Positions 24,681 to 32,573 of a stretch of 32,573 nt of DNA are shown here, one piece after another. Numbering within the stretch: the stretch's first letter is position 1; each line of letters begins with the position of its first letter. The position numbers were made by a program, and so were the translations under genes. Source of the stretch: Gemmatimonadota bacterium (GTDB taxonomy: Bacteria > Gemmatimonadota > Gemmatimonadetes > Longimicrobiales > Gaopeijiaceae); contig SKJY01000225.1 in the NCBI GenBank assembly GCA_007121775.1, forward strand, positions 1 through 32,573. Reading direction: 5' to 3'. Under the pieces are notes generated by a model. That model saw only the letters and a program-made list of their open reading frames with translations. It ran no database searches and was not told where the DNA came from.

Positions 24681-25463
24681 TCAGGCGCCGGACGCGCCAC
24701 CACCGGCGCGCTGGAGGAAGGCACGAACGCCGGCCTGGCAGGCCTCGGTGGAGCGGGCCAGGGAATTCACCTCCGCTCCCCGGGCAATGCCCTCCTCCAC
24801 CGAAACACCGTCCAACCCGTAGAGCAGCCGCTTGGTAAGCTCGACCGCCGAGGCGGGACGCGCCGCCAGTTCCCGGACGAAGGCGGCCACCTCCACCCCG
24901 AAGAACTCGGAGGGGAGCACCCGGTTCACGAGCCCGATGCGGTAGGCCTCGGCGGCGTCGATGCGGTGCCCCATCGTCACCAGCTCGAAAGCCTGCCCCT
25001 CTACCACCTTCCGTCGAAGCAGCGTCATGACCATGGCGGGCACGAAGCCGAGATGGACCTCAGGGAAGCCGAAGCGGGCATCGTCCCGGGCCAGGATCAG
25101 GTCGCAGGCGGTGGCGAGGCCGCACCCGCCCGCCAGCGCCCGGCCATGGACCGCCGCCACGATGGGTCGGGGGAAGCGCCGCATGGCCGTGAAGAGCCGG
25201 CCCATGCGGTCCGCATCCGTCAGGGACCGCTCCGGTCCCATCCCGGCCACGGCCTCCAGTTCGGCCAGATCCGCGCCGGAACAGAAGTCCGGGCCATTTC
25301 CCCGGAGCACCACCACGCGTACCTGGTCGTTTCCGGCGGCCTCGTCCAGCTCCTGACTCAGCGCCTGCACCAGAGCTCCGTTCAGGGCATTCCGCTTTTC
25401 CGGACGATTGAGGGTGAGGTGGAGAACTCCCTCGGTCGGGCCTTCCGCCAGGACCATCGTCAC
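24681..25463 (-). CDS. Enoyl-CoA hydratase/isomerase (crotonase) family protein
   Basis: Crotonase-fold enzyme of 260 residues. GTG at 25463 overlaps the stop of the upstream gene (GTGA); ATG at 25457 is two codons on. Visible are LTLNRPEKRNALNGALVQAL (17-36), the oxyanion element FCSGADLAEL (60-69), HGRALAGGCGLATACD (106-121) and FGFPEVHLGFVPAM (131-144). The first classical catalytic glutamate is replaced by Gly115 in GGCGL, while the second, Glu135, is kept. A simple hydratase mechanism is therefore not assured, and an isomerase, methylglutaconyl-CoA hydratase-like or lyase role is possible. Neighbours (carboxyltransferase, AtuA pair) suggest branched-chain or terpenoid acyl-CoA breakdown. 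Confidence 0.93.
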   Translation of the reverse strand: MTMVLAEGPTEGVLHLTLNRPEKRNALNGALVQALSQELDEAAGNDQVRVVVLRGNGPDFCSGADLAELEAVAGMGPERSLTDADRMGRLFTAMRRFPRPIVAAVHGRALAGGCGLATACDLILARDDARFGFPEVHLGFVPAMVMTLLRRKVVEGQAFELVTMGHRIDAAEAYRIGLVNRVLPSEFFGVEVAAFVRELAARPASAVELTKRLLYGLDGVSVEEGIARGAEVNSLARSTEACQAGVRAFLQRAGGGASGA

Positions 25464-25903
25464 GGCCCCTCCCCGGCGGGCATCCGCCCGCGGCCCCGCA
25501 CTCGGGTCGCCACCTCTGCCGGGACCTCCACCTCCATGCGAAGCAGAGCGGTAGAGAAGACCTTCCCCTGAGCATCGGTCATGAGGGACACGGTGCCGCC
25601 ACCGCCCAGCGCACCGTGGAGGAGGAAGTTCAGGGCGTGGAGGTTGGGGAGTTCGAAGCGCTCCACCTCACCCGCTACCATGGCACCGAAGTGGGCCTTC
25701 ACCCGCTCCACGGTGAGAAGCTCCCGGAGGAGGGGGTAATCCCGGGAGTCATAGGCGATGACGCCCACATTCGCCGTATCCCCCTTGTCGCCGGAGCGGG
25801 CGTGGGCCAGATCCACCAGTTGGATGCGCGCCGTTTCACCCTCGAATCCGAACCCATCTGAAGCGGGGGCCGATGCCGGGCCAGGAGCTCCTCTCGTGTC
25901 CAT
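25460..25903 (-). CDS. AtuA C-terminal-type domain protein (separate gene)
   Basis: A 147-residue protein corresponding to the small C-terminal domain that in many AtuA homologues is fused to DUF1446. ATG 25903 is preferred, since GGAGG lies about seven bases upstream; ATG 25909 overlaps the previous stop (ATGA). After a Pro/Ala-rich start, the recognisable core is IQLVDLAHARSGDKGDTANV (about 26-45), with GVIAYDSRDYPLLRELLT, FELPNLHALNFLLHGALGGG and the ending TALLRMEVEVP. The role is unknown, but it should act together with the preceding DUF1446 protein. It is coupled at its 3' end to the crotonase gene. Confidence 0.85.
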   Translation of the reverse strand: MDTRGAPGPASAPASDGFGFEGETARIQLVDLAHARSGDKGDTANVGVIAYDSRDYPLLRELLTVERVKAHFGAMVAGEVERFELPNLHALNFLLHGALGGGGTVSLMTDAQGKVFSTALLRMEVEVPAEVATRVRGRGRMPAGEGP

Positions 25904-25905
25904 GC

Positions 25906-27321
25906 TCATACCTCCAGAATCCGCACGTCCAGGTGGGGCTCCACCGCCTCCTTCCGGATGAGGGCGGGCCAGTAGGCCATGATCTCCTGCACCCGGGGCC
26001 GTCCCCCGGCGAACCCGGTGACGGAGGGCGGGCCGGTGAGGACCAGGGGCGCGATCTCCCGGGTGAAGCGTTCCACCGGCGCCGCCTCCCGGGCCCGGAC
26101 CGCTACGCGGAGCTGCACCTCCGGCAGATCCGCCGGTGGGGGTCCTGCAAGATGACCATGGGTCGAGTCCCACCCCACCAGTTCGATCCGGACCTCATCG
26201 AAGCTCAGGCCCAACCGGTCCAGACGGGCCTGAAGGATCCGGGCCGCACTCCGGGCCTTGGCCGCGGCATCGGGCCAGGCGTAGACCAGCGTCCCCACCG
26301 CCTTGTAGCCATCGGCGTAGGCGATGGAGACCTTCAGGAATTCTGTGGCCTCCCGTCCCCGGGCGCCGGTGACCCGAACCCGATCCGGTCCCACCTCGTC
26401 CAGGGAGATCCCGGTAAAATCAGCCACCACGTCCGGTGTGATGTACTCGGTGGGATCGCCCATCTCGTAGAGGAGCTGCTCCGTCACCACCGGCCGGGAC
26501 ACCCTTCCTCCCGTACCGGGGTGCTTGGTCACCACGAAGGAGCCGTCGGATCGGGCTTCGATGATGGGAAAACCCACCTCCTCCATCCCGGGCATGGTCC
26601 ACCAGTCCACCAGGGCATTCCCCCCACTTGCCTGGGCCCCACACTCGTTGATGTGACCGGCCACTACGCCCTGGGCCAGGTGGTGGTGGTCGCCCCGGCT
26701 CCACCCGAACTCGTGCATGAGGGGGCCGTAGGTAAGGGCCGTATCGGTGGAGCGGCCGGTGAGGACCACATCAGCCCCCCGGCGAAGGGCCTCCACGATG
26801 GGGACAGCGCCGATGTAGGCGTTGGCGCTCTCTACCCGGTCCCGGACCTCCGCCAGGGGGGCGCCGGTCTCCATGTGCCGGAGTTCATGCCCCCCGGCCA
26901 GCAGGTCGTCCAGGCGCTCCATGAGGTCGTCGCCGGTCACCACCCCCACTCGGGCACGGCCGCCCACCCCGGCCGCCCTTCCGGCTTCCACCACCGCCTC
27001 CCCACAACCGAGGGGATTCACCCCACCGGCGTTGGTCACCACGCGCACGCCCTTTTCCAGGCAGGTGGGGAAGATCCGCTCCATCAGCGGGGGGAAGTCC
27101 CTGGCGAACCCGGCCTCCGGACGGCGGCTCCGCTGCTTCTGCATGATGGACATGGTGACCTCGGCCAGATAGTCCATCATGAGGTAGTCCAGGGGACCTC
27201 CCTCCACCTGCCGGACCGGGGCCTCCAGGTCGTCACCCCAGAACCCCTGGCCGCTGCCGATGCGGACCACCTTCGGTTCGGACCGGGGGGTGGATGCCTC
27301 GCGATTCGAATCGGAAGTCAT
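25906..27321 (-). CDS. DUF1446 / acyclic terpene utilization AtuA-type protein
   Basis: A 471-residue member of PF07287. The ATG at 27321 overlaps the TGA of the carboxyltransferase gene (ATGA). Motifs: VVRIGSGQGFWGDD (about 18-31), DYLMMDYLAEVTMSIMQKQR, VRVVTNAGGVNPLGC, ADVVLTGRSTDTALTYGPLM and ECGAQASGGN. AtuA was named from the citronellol/geraniol (acyclic terpene) cluster of Pseudomonas, where its biochemical step is not established; homologues are common beside acyl-CoA carboxylases. Here the protein ends before the C-terminal domain, which is encoded by the next gene, so the pair is a natural split form. Confidence 0.92.
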   Translation of the reverse strand: MTSDSNREASTPRSEPKVVRIGSGQGFWGDDLEAPVRQVEGGPLDYLMMDYLAEVTMSIMQKQRSRRPEAGFARDFPPLMERIFPTCLEKGVRVVTNAGGVNPLGCGEAVVEAGRAAGVGGRARVGVVTGDDLMERLDDLLAGGHELRHMETGAPLAEVRDRVESANAYIGAVPIVEALRRGADVVLTGRSTDTALTYGPLMHEFGWSRGDHHHLAQGVVAGHINECGAQASGGNALVDWWTMPGMEEVGFPIIEARSDGSFVVTKHPGTGGRVSRPVVTEQLLYEMGDPTEYITPDVVADFTGISLDEVGPDRVRVTGARGREATEFLKVSIAYADGYKAVGTLVYAWPDAAAKARSAARILQARLDRLGLSFDEVRIELVGWDSTHGHLAGPPPADLPEVQLRVAVRAREAAPVERFTREIAPLVLTGPPSVTGFAGGRPRVQEIMAYWPALIRKEAVEPHLDVRILEV

Positions 27322-28946
27322 GGCACCGTGGGAAGGGTGAAGGGCCCCAGGTGCGGGCCCGGATTGTTGAGGGTAGTGCGGAGGAGGAGGGAGAGGGCTC
27401 CCCTGAGCTCCTCAGGAAGCACCACCTCGTCCACGAACCCGCGGGCGCCGGCGAAGCGGGCATCCAGCTGCTCGTCGTACTCGCGCCGCACTTCGTCCAT
27501 TCGGGTGGTGAGATCCTCGTCGGGAAGCTCCCCAGCCTCCTTCAACTGATCGAGCTGCCGGGAGAAGAGGGCCATGACCGCGCTCTCACCCTCCATCACC
27601 CCCATCCGACCTGTGGGGAGGGAGAGGATGAAGTCCGGGTCGAAGCCCTGCCCCGCCATGGCGTAGTAGCCGGCGCCGGACGCGTGGTTCAGGGTCAGGA
27701 CCAGGCGCGGCACGGTGGCCGAGGCCATGGCTTCCACGAAGCGGGCCCCGGCGCGGATGATCCCCGAGTGCTCCGCCCCGGGTCCCACCATGAACCCGGA
27801 GACATCCTGGACGAAGAGGAGAGGGCGGCCCTGACGGTTCATGGTCTCGATGAAGTAGGCCACCTTCTCGGCACTCTCCGTGTAGACGATCCCGCCGAAG
27901 GTGGGTTTGCCGCCGCGAGGATCCCGGATGAGGCCCCGGGCATTGGCGATGAGGCCCACCGGCACCCCGTCGATCCACCCGGTGCCGCAGATCATCTCCC
28001 GGGCACGATCTCCCTGGAACTCGGTGAGTTCACCGCCGTCAAGGATGCACTCCAAGACGGCCCGGGCGTCGTACACCTGCCGGTGATCGTCGGGGAGGAG
28101 CTCGTAGATCTCCAGCGGGTCCCGGGCCGGAGGTTCGCCGGCGGGAGGAACCGCCAGGGAGCGGGCCGGCTCGGGAAGGTCCCGTACCAGATCCCGGAGG
28201 AGGGCCAGGCACGCTTCATCGTCCTCTACCCGGTAATGGGCGACCCCGCTCACCTCGGTATGGACGCGGGCTCCCCCCAGTTCCTCCGACTCCACCACCT
28301 GTCCCGTGGCCCCCTTCACCAGGTTCGGGCCGCCGAGCCCCATGAAGCTCGTTCCCTCCACCATGATGATGGTGTCAGAGAGGGCCGGAAGGTACGCCCC
28401 CCCGGCGATGCAGGGCCCCATGACGGCCGAGAGCTGGGGCACCTTCAGGTAGCGCCGCATGAGGGAGTTGTAGTAGAAGATCCGAGCGGCGCCGTACTGG
28501 CCGGGAAAAACACCTCCCTGGTACGGGAGGTTCACCCCGGCCGAGTCCACCAGATACAGGATGGGGACCCGGTTCCGCATGGCGATCTCCTGGGCCCGGA
28601 GGATCTTGGTGATGGTCTCGGGCCACCACGAGCCGGCCTTCACCGTGGCGTCGTTGGCCACCACCACCACCTCACGGCCATGGATCCGACCCACGGTGGT
28701 CACCACACCGGCGGCGGGGGCCTGGCCCCCGTAGCGGTCGTGGGCCACCAGGAGACCCACCTCCACGGTGGGCTCACCTGGATCCAGGAGCCGCTCGATC
28801 CTCTCCCGTGCCGTGAGCTTGCCCTGATCGTGCTGGCGCTGGATGCGCTTGGAGCCACCGCCTAGACGGAGGCGGTCCCGAAGCTCTGTAAGCTCACCGG
28901 CCAACCCGCCCAGCCGGCCACTCGTCGGGGGGGCAGTCGTCGTCAT
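27318..28946 (-). CDS. Acyl-CoA carboxylase carboxyltransferase subunit (methylcrotonoyl/geranoyl-CoA type)
   Basis: Transfers CO2 from carboxybiotin to an acyl-CoA. ATG 28946 overlaps the upstream TGA by one base and gives 542 residues. N-half: KRIQRQHDQGKLTARERIER, WWPETITKILRAQEIAMRN, YLVDSAGVNLPYQGGVFPG, MGPCIAGGAYLPALSD and GLGGPNLVKGATGQVV. C-half: FQGDRAREMICGTGWIDGVP, GGIVYTESAEKVAYFIETMN, FVQDVSGFMVG and LNHASGAGYYAMAG. The GGAYLPALSD and GGPNLVKGATG segments resemble the methylcrotonoyl- and geranoyl-CoA carboxylase beta subunits more than propionyl-CoA carboxylase. No biotin carboxylase or biotin carrier gene is in the window, so the alpha subunit must be encoded elsewhere. Substrate assignment is inference. 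Confidence 0.93.
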   Translation of the reverse strand: MTTTAPPTSGRLGGLAGELTELRDRLRLGGGSKRIQRQHDQGKLTARERIERLLDPGEPTVEVGLLVAHDRYGGQAPAAGVVTTVGRIHGREVVVVANDATVKAGSWWPETITKILRAQEIAMRNRVPILYLVDSAGVNLPYQGGVFPGQYGAARIFYYNSLMRRYLKVPQLSAVMGPCIAGGAYLPALSDTIIMVEGTSFMGLGGPNLVKGATGQVVESEELGGARVHTEVSGVAHYRVEDDEACLALLRDLVRDLPEPARSLAVPPAGEPPARDPLEIYELLPDDHRQVYDARAVLECILDGGELTEFQGDRAREMICGTGWIDGVPVGLIANARGLIRDPRGGKPTFGGIVYTESAEKVAYFIETMNRQGRPLLFVQDVSGFMVGPGAEHSGIIRAGARFVEAMASATVPRLVLTLNHASGAGYYAMAGQGFDPDFILSLPTGRMGVMEGESAVMALFSRQLDQLKEAGELPDEDLTTRMDEVRREYDEQLDARFAGARGFVDEVVLPEELRGALSLLLRTTLNNPGPHLGPFTLPTVP

Positions 28947-29371
28947 CAAACCCCTTCGGGCTGTCGGTGCGTGCCGAACCACTCCCGGATGTAGACCACC
29001 GCGTCGGTGGTGGGAGTCCCCGGACCGAAGAGCTTCCCGATCCCCCGGGCCTCCAGCTCCTTCATGTCCTCTTCAGGGATGATGCCCCCACCGGTCAGTA
29101 GGATGTGCTCGGCTCCTTCCGCCTGCAGCAGCTCCTGGACTCGGGGGAAGAGGGTCATGTGGGCCCCGGAGAGGACGGACATGGCCACCACATCCACGTC
29201 TTCCTGCACCGCGGCAGCCACGATCATCTCCGGCGTCTGATGGAGGCCGGTGTAGACCACTTCGAACCCCGCATCCCGGAAGACGCTGGCGATCACCTTG
29301 GCGCCCCGGTCATGCCCATCCAAACCGGGTTTGGCCACCAGTACCCGGATCTTCCGCTCACCTTCAGTCAT
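28946..29371 (-). CDS. Stand-alone cobalamin (B12)-binding domain, methylmalonyl-CoA mutase small-subunit type
   Basis: A 141-residue Rossmann-like B12 domain: [19 protein letters not shown] with the DGHDRG motif whose His20 is the lower cobalt ligand, [11 protein letters not shown] (S-x-L) and [12 protein letters not shown] (GG motif). ATG 29371 is preferred over GTG 29389, as it gives the usual short lead-in [16 protein letters not shown]. Such single-domain proteins partner a separate large TIM-barrel subunit in methylmalonyl-CoA, isobutyryl-CoA or related acyl-CoA mutases; no large subunit is in the window. It is the first gene of the tightly overlapping run down to the crotonase gene. 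A promoter is expected in the 74 bases upstream, which hold an A/T-rich spot near 29418-29430. Confidence 0.92.
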   Translation of the reverse strand: MTEGERKIRVLVAKPGLDGHDRGAKVIASVFRDAGFEVVYTGLHQTPEMIVAAAVQEDVDVVAMSVLSGAHMTLFPRVQELLQAEGAEHILLTGGGIIPEEDMKELEARGIGKLFGPGTPTTDAVVYIREWFGTHRQPEGV

Positions 29372-29445
29372 GGATCTCGCTCCGTGCACCCAGTTGTCCC
29401 GTAGAACCTTCAGCCCCTTAAGCTAAAAACGACGTGGGGCCCGGG

Positions 29446-30192
29446 CTACCGGTGAGAGAAATAGTCCGGCAGATCGCGGACCGCCCGGACCCGGTCCACC
29501 GGAAACTCCAGCCGACCCGCAGGATCCAGGAGAACCGCGGACATGTCGGCGCCCCAGGCCCCCATCACGTCCACCGGGTAGAGGTCTCCCACATAGAGGC
29601 ACTCCTGGGGCGAGAGGTCCAGGCGCTTGGCGCCCTCCCAGAAGATGCGGGGGTCGGGCTTCTCCATCCCGACCTTCTCCGAGTCGATGACGAACTCCAC
29701 CAGCTCCCGGAGGCCGGTCTGCACCAGGACATCCTCCATACGCCCATCGGCGTTGGAGATCACGCCCAGCCGGAATCCCCGACTGGCCAGGGCCTCCAGG
29801 GCTTCTGCGGTCCCTTCCTCCACATGGGTCCAGAGGTGGTCCCGGGAGTGTTCTTCCCGGAGGAGTCGCCCCACCTCGTCCATGGCTTCAGTGGGGACGC
29901 CGGAGAGGGAGAAGATGGTGATGAAGTAGTCTCGCCAGAGGTGGGGCTCGGTCCCCACGTGGCCCTCCGACACTCGGCGGGCAAGCTCTTCCCGGGCGGT
30001 GAGCTCCGCCGACACAAACCGGTCCACCTGCCAGGTCACCCCGGCGGAGGTGTAGATCTCGGCCATCCGCTCCCGATCGGCGAAGACCAGTGTGTTGCCG
30101 GCATCGAAGAGGACGGCGCGGGGGGCTGGCGAAGAGGGAGGAATAGCGGAAGACAAGGGTGGGGACTCCGAGAAGAATGGATCGGACATCAT
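29446..30192 (-). CDS. HAD-superfamily hydrolase (REG-2-like)
   Basis: A 248-residue phosphatase-type protein; adjacent ATGs at 30192 and 30189 are both possible and no ribosome binding site is obvious. The frame stays open far upstream, but through the DUF779 gene in another frame. Motif I is AVLFDAGNTLVFADRE (nucleophile Asp30). The second acidic residue of the usual DxD is Gly here, as in REG-2-like members. Motif II is in LGVISNADGRMEDVL, motif III in EKVGMEKPDPRIFWE, and motif IV in LYVGDLYPVDVMGAWGA. The cap is helical (about 45-130). The substrate is not predictable. The N-terminal about 22 residues are Ser/Pro-rich and may be mis-called. Confidence 0.85.
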   Translation of the reverse strand: MMSDPFFSESPPLSSAIPPSSPAPRAVLFDAGNTLVFADRERMAEIYTSAGVTWQVDRFVSAELTAREELARRVSEGHVGTEPHLWRDYFITIFSLSGVPTEAMDEVGRLLREEHSRDHLWTHVEEGTAEALEALASRGFRLGVISNADGRMEDVLVQTGLRELVEFVIDSEKVGMEKPDPRIFWEGAKRLDLSPQECLYVGDLYPVDVMGAWGADMSAVLLDPAGRLEFPVDRVRAVRDLPDYFSHR

Positions 30193-30325
30193 GGGCAGAG
30201 GCGCCGTGTGGGCGGAGGAGCTCACACCGTGAAGGCGCTCACAGAAGCTAACAACCTGGGCCGTACCCTCACCCTCCCCGGGGGTTCGATACGGACCCGC
30301 CCTGATGGAGACCCTTGGCGGCAGG

Positions 30326-30799
30326 TCAGTCTTCCACGGGACCCCGTGGCGCCGGCCCCTCCTCCTCGATCCGCGCCCGCTCCTCATCCGTGAAGAGCCG
30401 GGAGTGGATGAAGAAGCGAACACCCTCGGGAGCCTCCAGGGAAAACCCGCTCCCTCGCCCTTCCACCACATCGAGCGTCAGGTGGGTGTGGGCCCAGTAC
30501 TCATACTGCTTCCCGCCGATGTAGTAGGGAGTTCCGGCGATATCGCCCAGGTAGACGTCCCGCTGGCCAACCTTGAATTCCCGCCGGGGATAGCACATGG
30601 GAGAGCTTCCGTCACAACAACCGCCGGACTGGTGGAGAACAAGGGGACCGTGCACTTCCTCCAGCGAAGCCAACAGGTCCACTGCGGTCTGGGTGGCCGA
30701 TGACCGGAGCCCCTGGACTACCACCTCCACCGGTTCCACCTCGGCGTCCGCCGGTGCCGGAGCGGTCGATGTCGCGACATTTGGATCAGACGTCTTCAT
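30326..30799 (-). CDS. DUF779 domain protein, aldehyde dehydrogenase partner
   Basis: A 157-residue protein (PF05610). After an Ala/Pro/Val-rich leader of about 30 residues, the core shows LVLHQSGGCCDGSSPMCYPR (about 53-72), with three clustered cysteines, then VYLGDIAGTPYYIGGKQYEY and WAHTHLTLDVVEGRGSGFSL. DUF779 genes regularly sit next to AldB/ExaC-type acetaldehyde dehydrogenases, as here (gene ends 180 bases upstream on the same strand). The function is unknown; the Cys cluster suggests a metal- or redox-linked accessory role, which is inference. It starts at ATG 30799 with a weak ribosome binding site. Confidence 0.92.
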   Translation of the reverse strand: MKTSDPNVATSTAPAPADAEVEPVEVVVQGLRSSATQTAVDLLASLEEVHGPLVLHQSGGCCDGSSPMCYPRREFKVGQRDVYLGDIAGTPYYIGGKQYEYWAHTHLTLDVVEGRGSGFSLEAPEGVRFFIHSRLFTDEERARIEEEGPAPRGPVED

Positions 30800-30891
30800 G
30801 GCAGGATGTTCCCAGCGTGATTCGTGAACGTGGAGGCGTTTGAAGCTGGAGGCGCGGGATCAGGAGGGGGCCGGCTCGGTCCGGTGAGATG

Positions 30892-30917
30892 CCCCGGGGG
30901 GGGACTGTCCCCCCGGG
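30892..30917. repeat. GC-only hairpin between aldehyde dehydrogenase and DUF779 genes
   Basis: A C/G-run inverted repeat (left about 30893-30905, right 30907-30917, with two unpaired G) lies in the 179-base gap. It has no T-run on either strand, so it is not a standard terminator; it may pause transcription or stabilise mRNA ends between the two co-oriented genes. The rest of the gap (30800-30978) holds no gene. Confidence 0.4.
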
Positions 30918-30978
30918 ACACCCCGGTATCTGGGAGGCGGTGGCGCCTGCCCACCACCGGACCCCATGCCCCTGGCCT

Positions 30979-32529
30979 CTAGAAGAAGCCCAGCTTCCGG
31001 GGCGAGTAGCTCACCAGAAGGTTCTTGGTGTGCTGGTAGTGGGAGAGGCTCATCTGGTGGTTCTCCCGACCAATCCCGGACTGCTTGTAGCCACCGAAGG
31101 CCGCGTGGGCCGGATAGGCATGGTAACAGTTGACCCAGACCCGACCGGCCTGGATTCCACGCCCCATCCGGTACGCCTGGTTCTGGTCCCGGGTCCACAC
31201 CCCGGCCCCAAGACCGTAGAGGGTGTCGTTGGAGATCTCCAGCGCGTGGTCGAAGTCCTTGAAGCTCGTGACGGAGACCACCGGTCCGAAGATCTCCTCC
31301 TGGAAGACCCGCATGGAGTTGTCGCCCTCGAAGATCGTCGGCTGGATGTAGAAGCCTCCCTCCAACTCACCCTCGTGGACCCGTCGGGCGCCCCCGGTGA
31401 GGATCTTCGCACCCTCCAGCTTCCCGATGTCGATGTAACGCAGGATCTTCTGCAGCTGATCCCGGGAAGCCTGGGCCCCGATCATGGTCTCCGGCTCCAG
31501 GGGGTTACCCTCCACGATCGCCTTGGTGCGCTCTACGGCCCGCTCCATGAAGGCGTCGTAGATGGACTCGTGGACCAGGGCCCGGGAGGGGCAGGTACAC
31601 ACCTCGCCCTGGTTCAGGGCGAACATGGCGAACCCTTCGAGGCACTTGTCGAAGAATTCATCGTCTGCATCCATGACGTCGGGGAAGAAGACATTGGGCG
31701 ACTTCCCGCCAAGTTCCAGCGTCACCGGGATCAGGTTCTCCGAGGCGTACTGCATGATCAGCCGGCCGGTGGTGGTCTCTCCGGTAAAGGCGATCTTGGC
31801 GATCCGGTCACTGGAAGCCAGCGGCTTGCCTGCCTCCACCCCGAAGCCCTGCACCACATTCACAACCCCGCTGGGGAGGATGTCCGCCACCAGCTCCATG
31901 AAGGCCATGATGGCCACCGGCGTCTGCTCTGCCGGCTTGATGACCACGCAGTTCCCCGCTGCCAGTGCCGGGGCCAGCTTCCACACCGCCATGAGCAGGG
32001 GGAAGTTCCAGGGGATGATCTGCCCCACTACCCCCAGAGGCTCGTAGTAGTGGTAAGCCACGGTGTCCGCATCCAACTCCGAGATTCCGCCTTCCTGGGC
32101 TCGGATGGCTCCGGCGAAGTAGCGGAGGTGATCCACCGCCAACGGAAGATCTGCGTGGGTCGTCTCCCGGATGGGCTTCCCGTTGTCCAGGGTCTCAACC
32201 AGCGCCATGGCATCCAGGTTCTCTTCCAACCGGTCCGCCATCTTGTTCAGGATCACGGCGCGCTCCGCCACCGAACTCCGACCCCACGAAAGTGCTGCAG
32301 CGTGTGCGGCATCGAGGGCCATCTCGATGTCCCGATGATCGGACCGGGCCACCTCGCACAGGGGCTGCCCGGTGATGGGGGTCGAATTCATGAAGTAACG
32401 CCCGCCCACGGGAGCCCGATACTCGCCGCCGATCCAGTTGTCGTACCTGGGGCGAATCGGGATCGTCATCTTCTCGGCATCCACAGCCGAGGGTAGGGTG
32501 GGAGGAGGAGTCGGTGTGGTGGTGGCCAT
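30979..32529 (-). CDS. Aldehyde dehydrogenase (AldB/ExaC type)
   Basis: NAD(P)+-dependent oxidation of acetaldehyde or similar aldehydes to acids, cytosolic. The 516-residue protein starts at ATG 32529 with AAGGAG seven bases upstream. Motifs: [20 protein letters not shown] (171-190), IKPAEQTP (cofactor), [13 protein letters not shown] (247-259), the general base Glu272 in TLELGGKSP, and the nucleophile Cys311 in [16 protein letters not shown], the last being characteristic of AldB/Exa[13 protein letters not shown] and [14 protein letters not shown] follow. The N-terminal about 22 residues are Thr/Pro-rich. Its downstream partner DUF779 supports the assignment. Regulation is not visible in the 44 bases upstream that remain in the window. 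Confidence 0.96.
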   Translation of the reverse strand: MATTTPTPPPTLPSAVDAEKMTIPIRPRYDNWIGGEYRAPVGGRYFMNSTPITGQPLCEVARSDHRDIEMALDAAHAAALSWGRSSVAERAVILNKMADRLEENLDAMALVETLDNGKPIRETTHADLPLAVDHLRYFAGAIRAQEGGISELDADTVAYHYYEPLGVVGQIIPWNFPLLMAVWKLAPALAAGNCVVIKPAEQTPVAIMAFMELVADILPSGVVNVVQGFGVEAGKPLASSDRIAKIAFTGETTTGRLIMQYASENLIPVTLELGGKSPNVFFPDVMDADDEFFDKCLEGFAMFALNQGEVCTCPSRALVHESIYDAFMERAVERTKAIVEGNPLEPETMIGAQASRDQLQKILRYIDIGKLEGAKILTGGARRVHEGELEGGFYIQPTIFEGDNSMRVFQEEIFGPVVSVTSFKDFDHALEISNDTLYGLGAGVWTRDQNQAYRMGRGIQAGRVWVNCYHAYPAHAAFGGYKQSGIGRENHQMSLSHYQHTKNLLVSYSPRKLGFF

Positions 32530-32573
32530 GGAAGAGCTCCTTGCCTGGGGGGAGAGGAATGGCGCATGCCTGA

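Noticed and set aside
25873..28865. Long plus-strand open frames opposite the AtuA and carboxyltransferase genes
   Set aside because: Shadows of well-recognised genes; compositions are Gly/His/Pro/Val-rich and non-protein-like.
30889..32496. 535-codon plus-strand frame opposite the aldehyde dehydrogenase
   Set aside because: The dehydrogenase frame has the full set of catalytic motifs and a good ribosome binding site; the plus frame has none.

Overview
The window is a GC-rich chromosomal segment (about two thirds G+C) packed with ordinary bacterial genes, mostly on the minus strand. It has a Gram-negative cell-envelope gene set: a TonB-dependent receptor with an N-terminal carboxypeptidase-like domain, a DUF4876 lipoprotein, several lipobox proteins and an Omp85-type barrel. 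It also carries an aerobic acyl-CoA catabolic cluster. Together with the protein style this suggests a Gemmatimonadota-like bacterium. That placement is inference; there is no rRNA or other phylogenetic anchor in the window. I see no mobile element, CRISPR array, tRNA or rRNA.

Layout. 1-4057 (-): TonB-dependent receptor followed by a DUF4876 lipoprotein cut by the left edge. 4347-5279 (-): zinc-dependent phospholipase C-like protein, divergent from aconitase acnA (5570-8446, +), which ends at a strong terminator shared with a convergent DUF6544 lipoprotein gene (8530-9375, -). 9486-11594 (+): a lipoprotein alpha/beta-hydrolase fused in one frame to an Omp85-like outer-membrane barrel. 11607-16051 (-): a run of lipoprotein, NfeD-type membrane protease, flotillin-like FloA and a new membrane-anchored protein. 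16257-17972 (+): NaChBac-type voltage-gated sodium channel, DUF2237 protein and chorismate mutase. 18025-21519 (-): lytic transglycosylase, then the rng-rplU-rpmA group with its own promoter, a hairpin over the rplU ribosome binding site and a terminator. 21709-29371 (-): acyl-CoA dehydrogenase, RecQ-like helicase, small membrane protein, enoyl-CoA hydratase-like protein, a split AtuA pair, acyl-CoA carboxylase carboxyltransferase and a stand-alone B12-binding domain, mostly with overlapping or touching frames. 29446-32529 (-): HAD hydrolase, DUF779 protein and AldB/ExaC-type aldehyde dehydrogenase.

How the genes work together. The 29371-21709 block reads as one catabolic transcription unit for branched-chain or acyclic-terpenoid acyl-CoAs: dehydrogenation, carboxylation, hydration, and a cobalamin step whose large mutase subunit lies elsewhere. 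The DUF779/aldehyde dehydrogenase pair would feed acids into the same metabolism, and aconitase belongs to the TCA cycle that consumes the products. NfeD and FloA form the usual membrane-microdomain pair, here with an extra anchored partner. The hydrolase-barrel fusion is the most unusual object seen.
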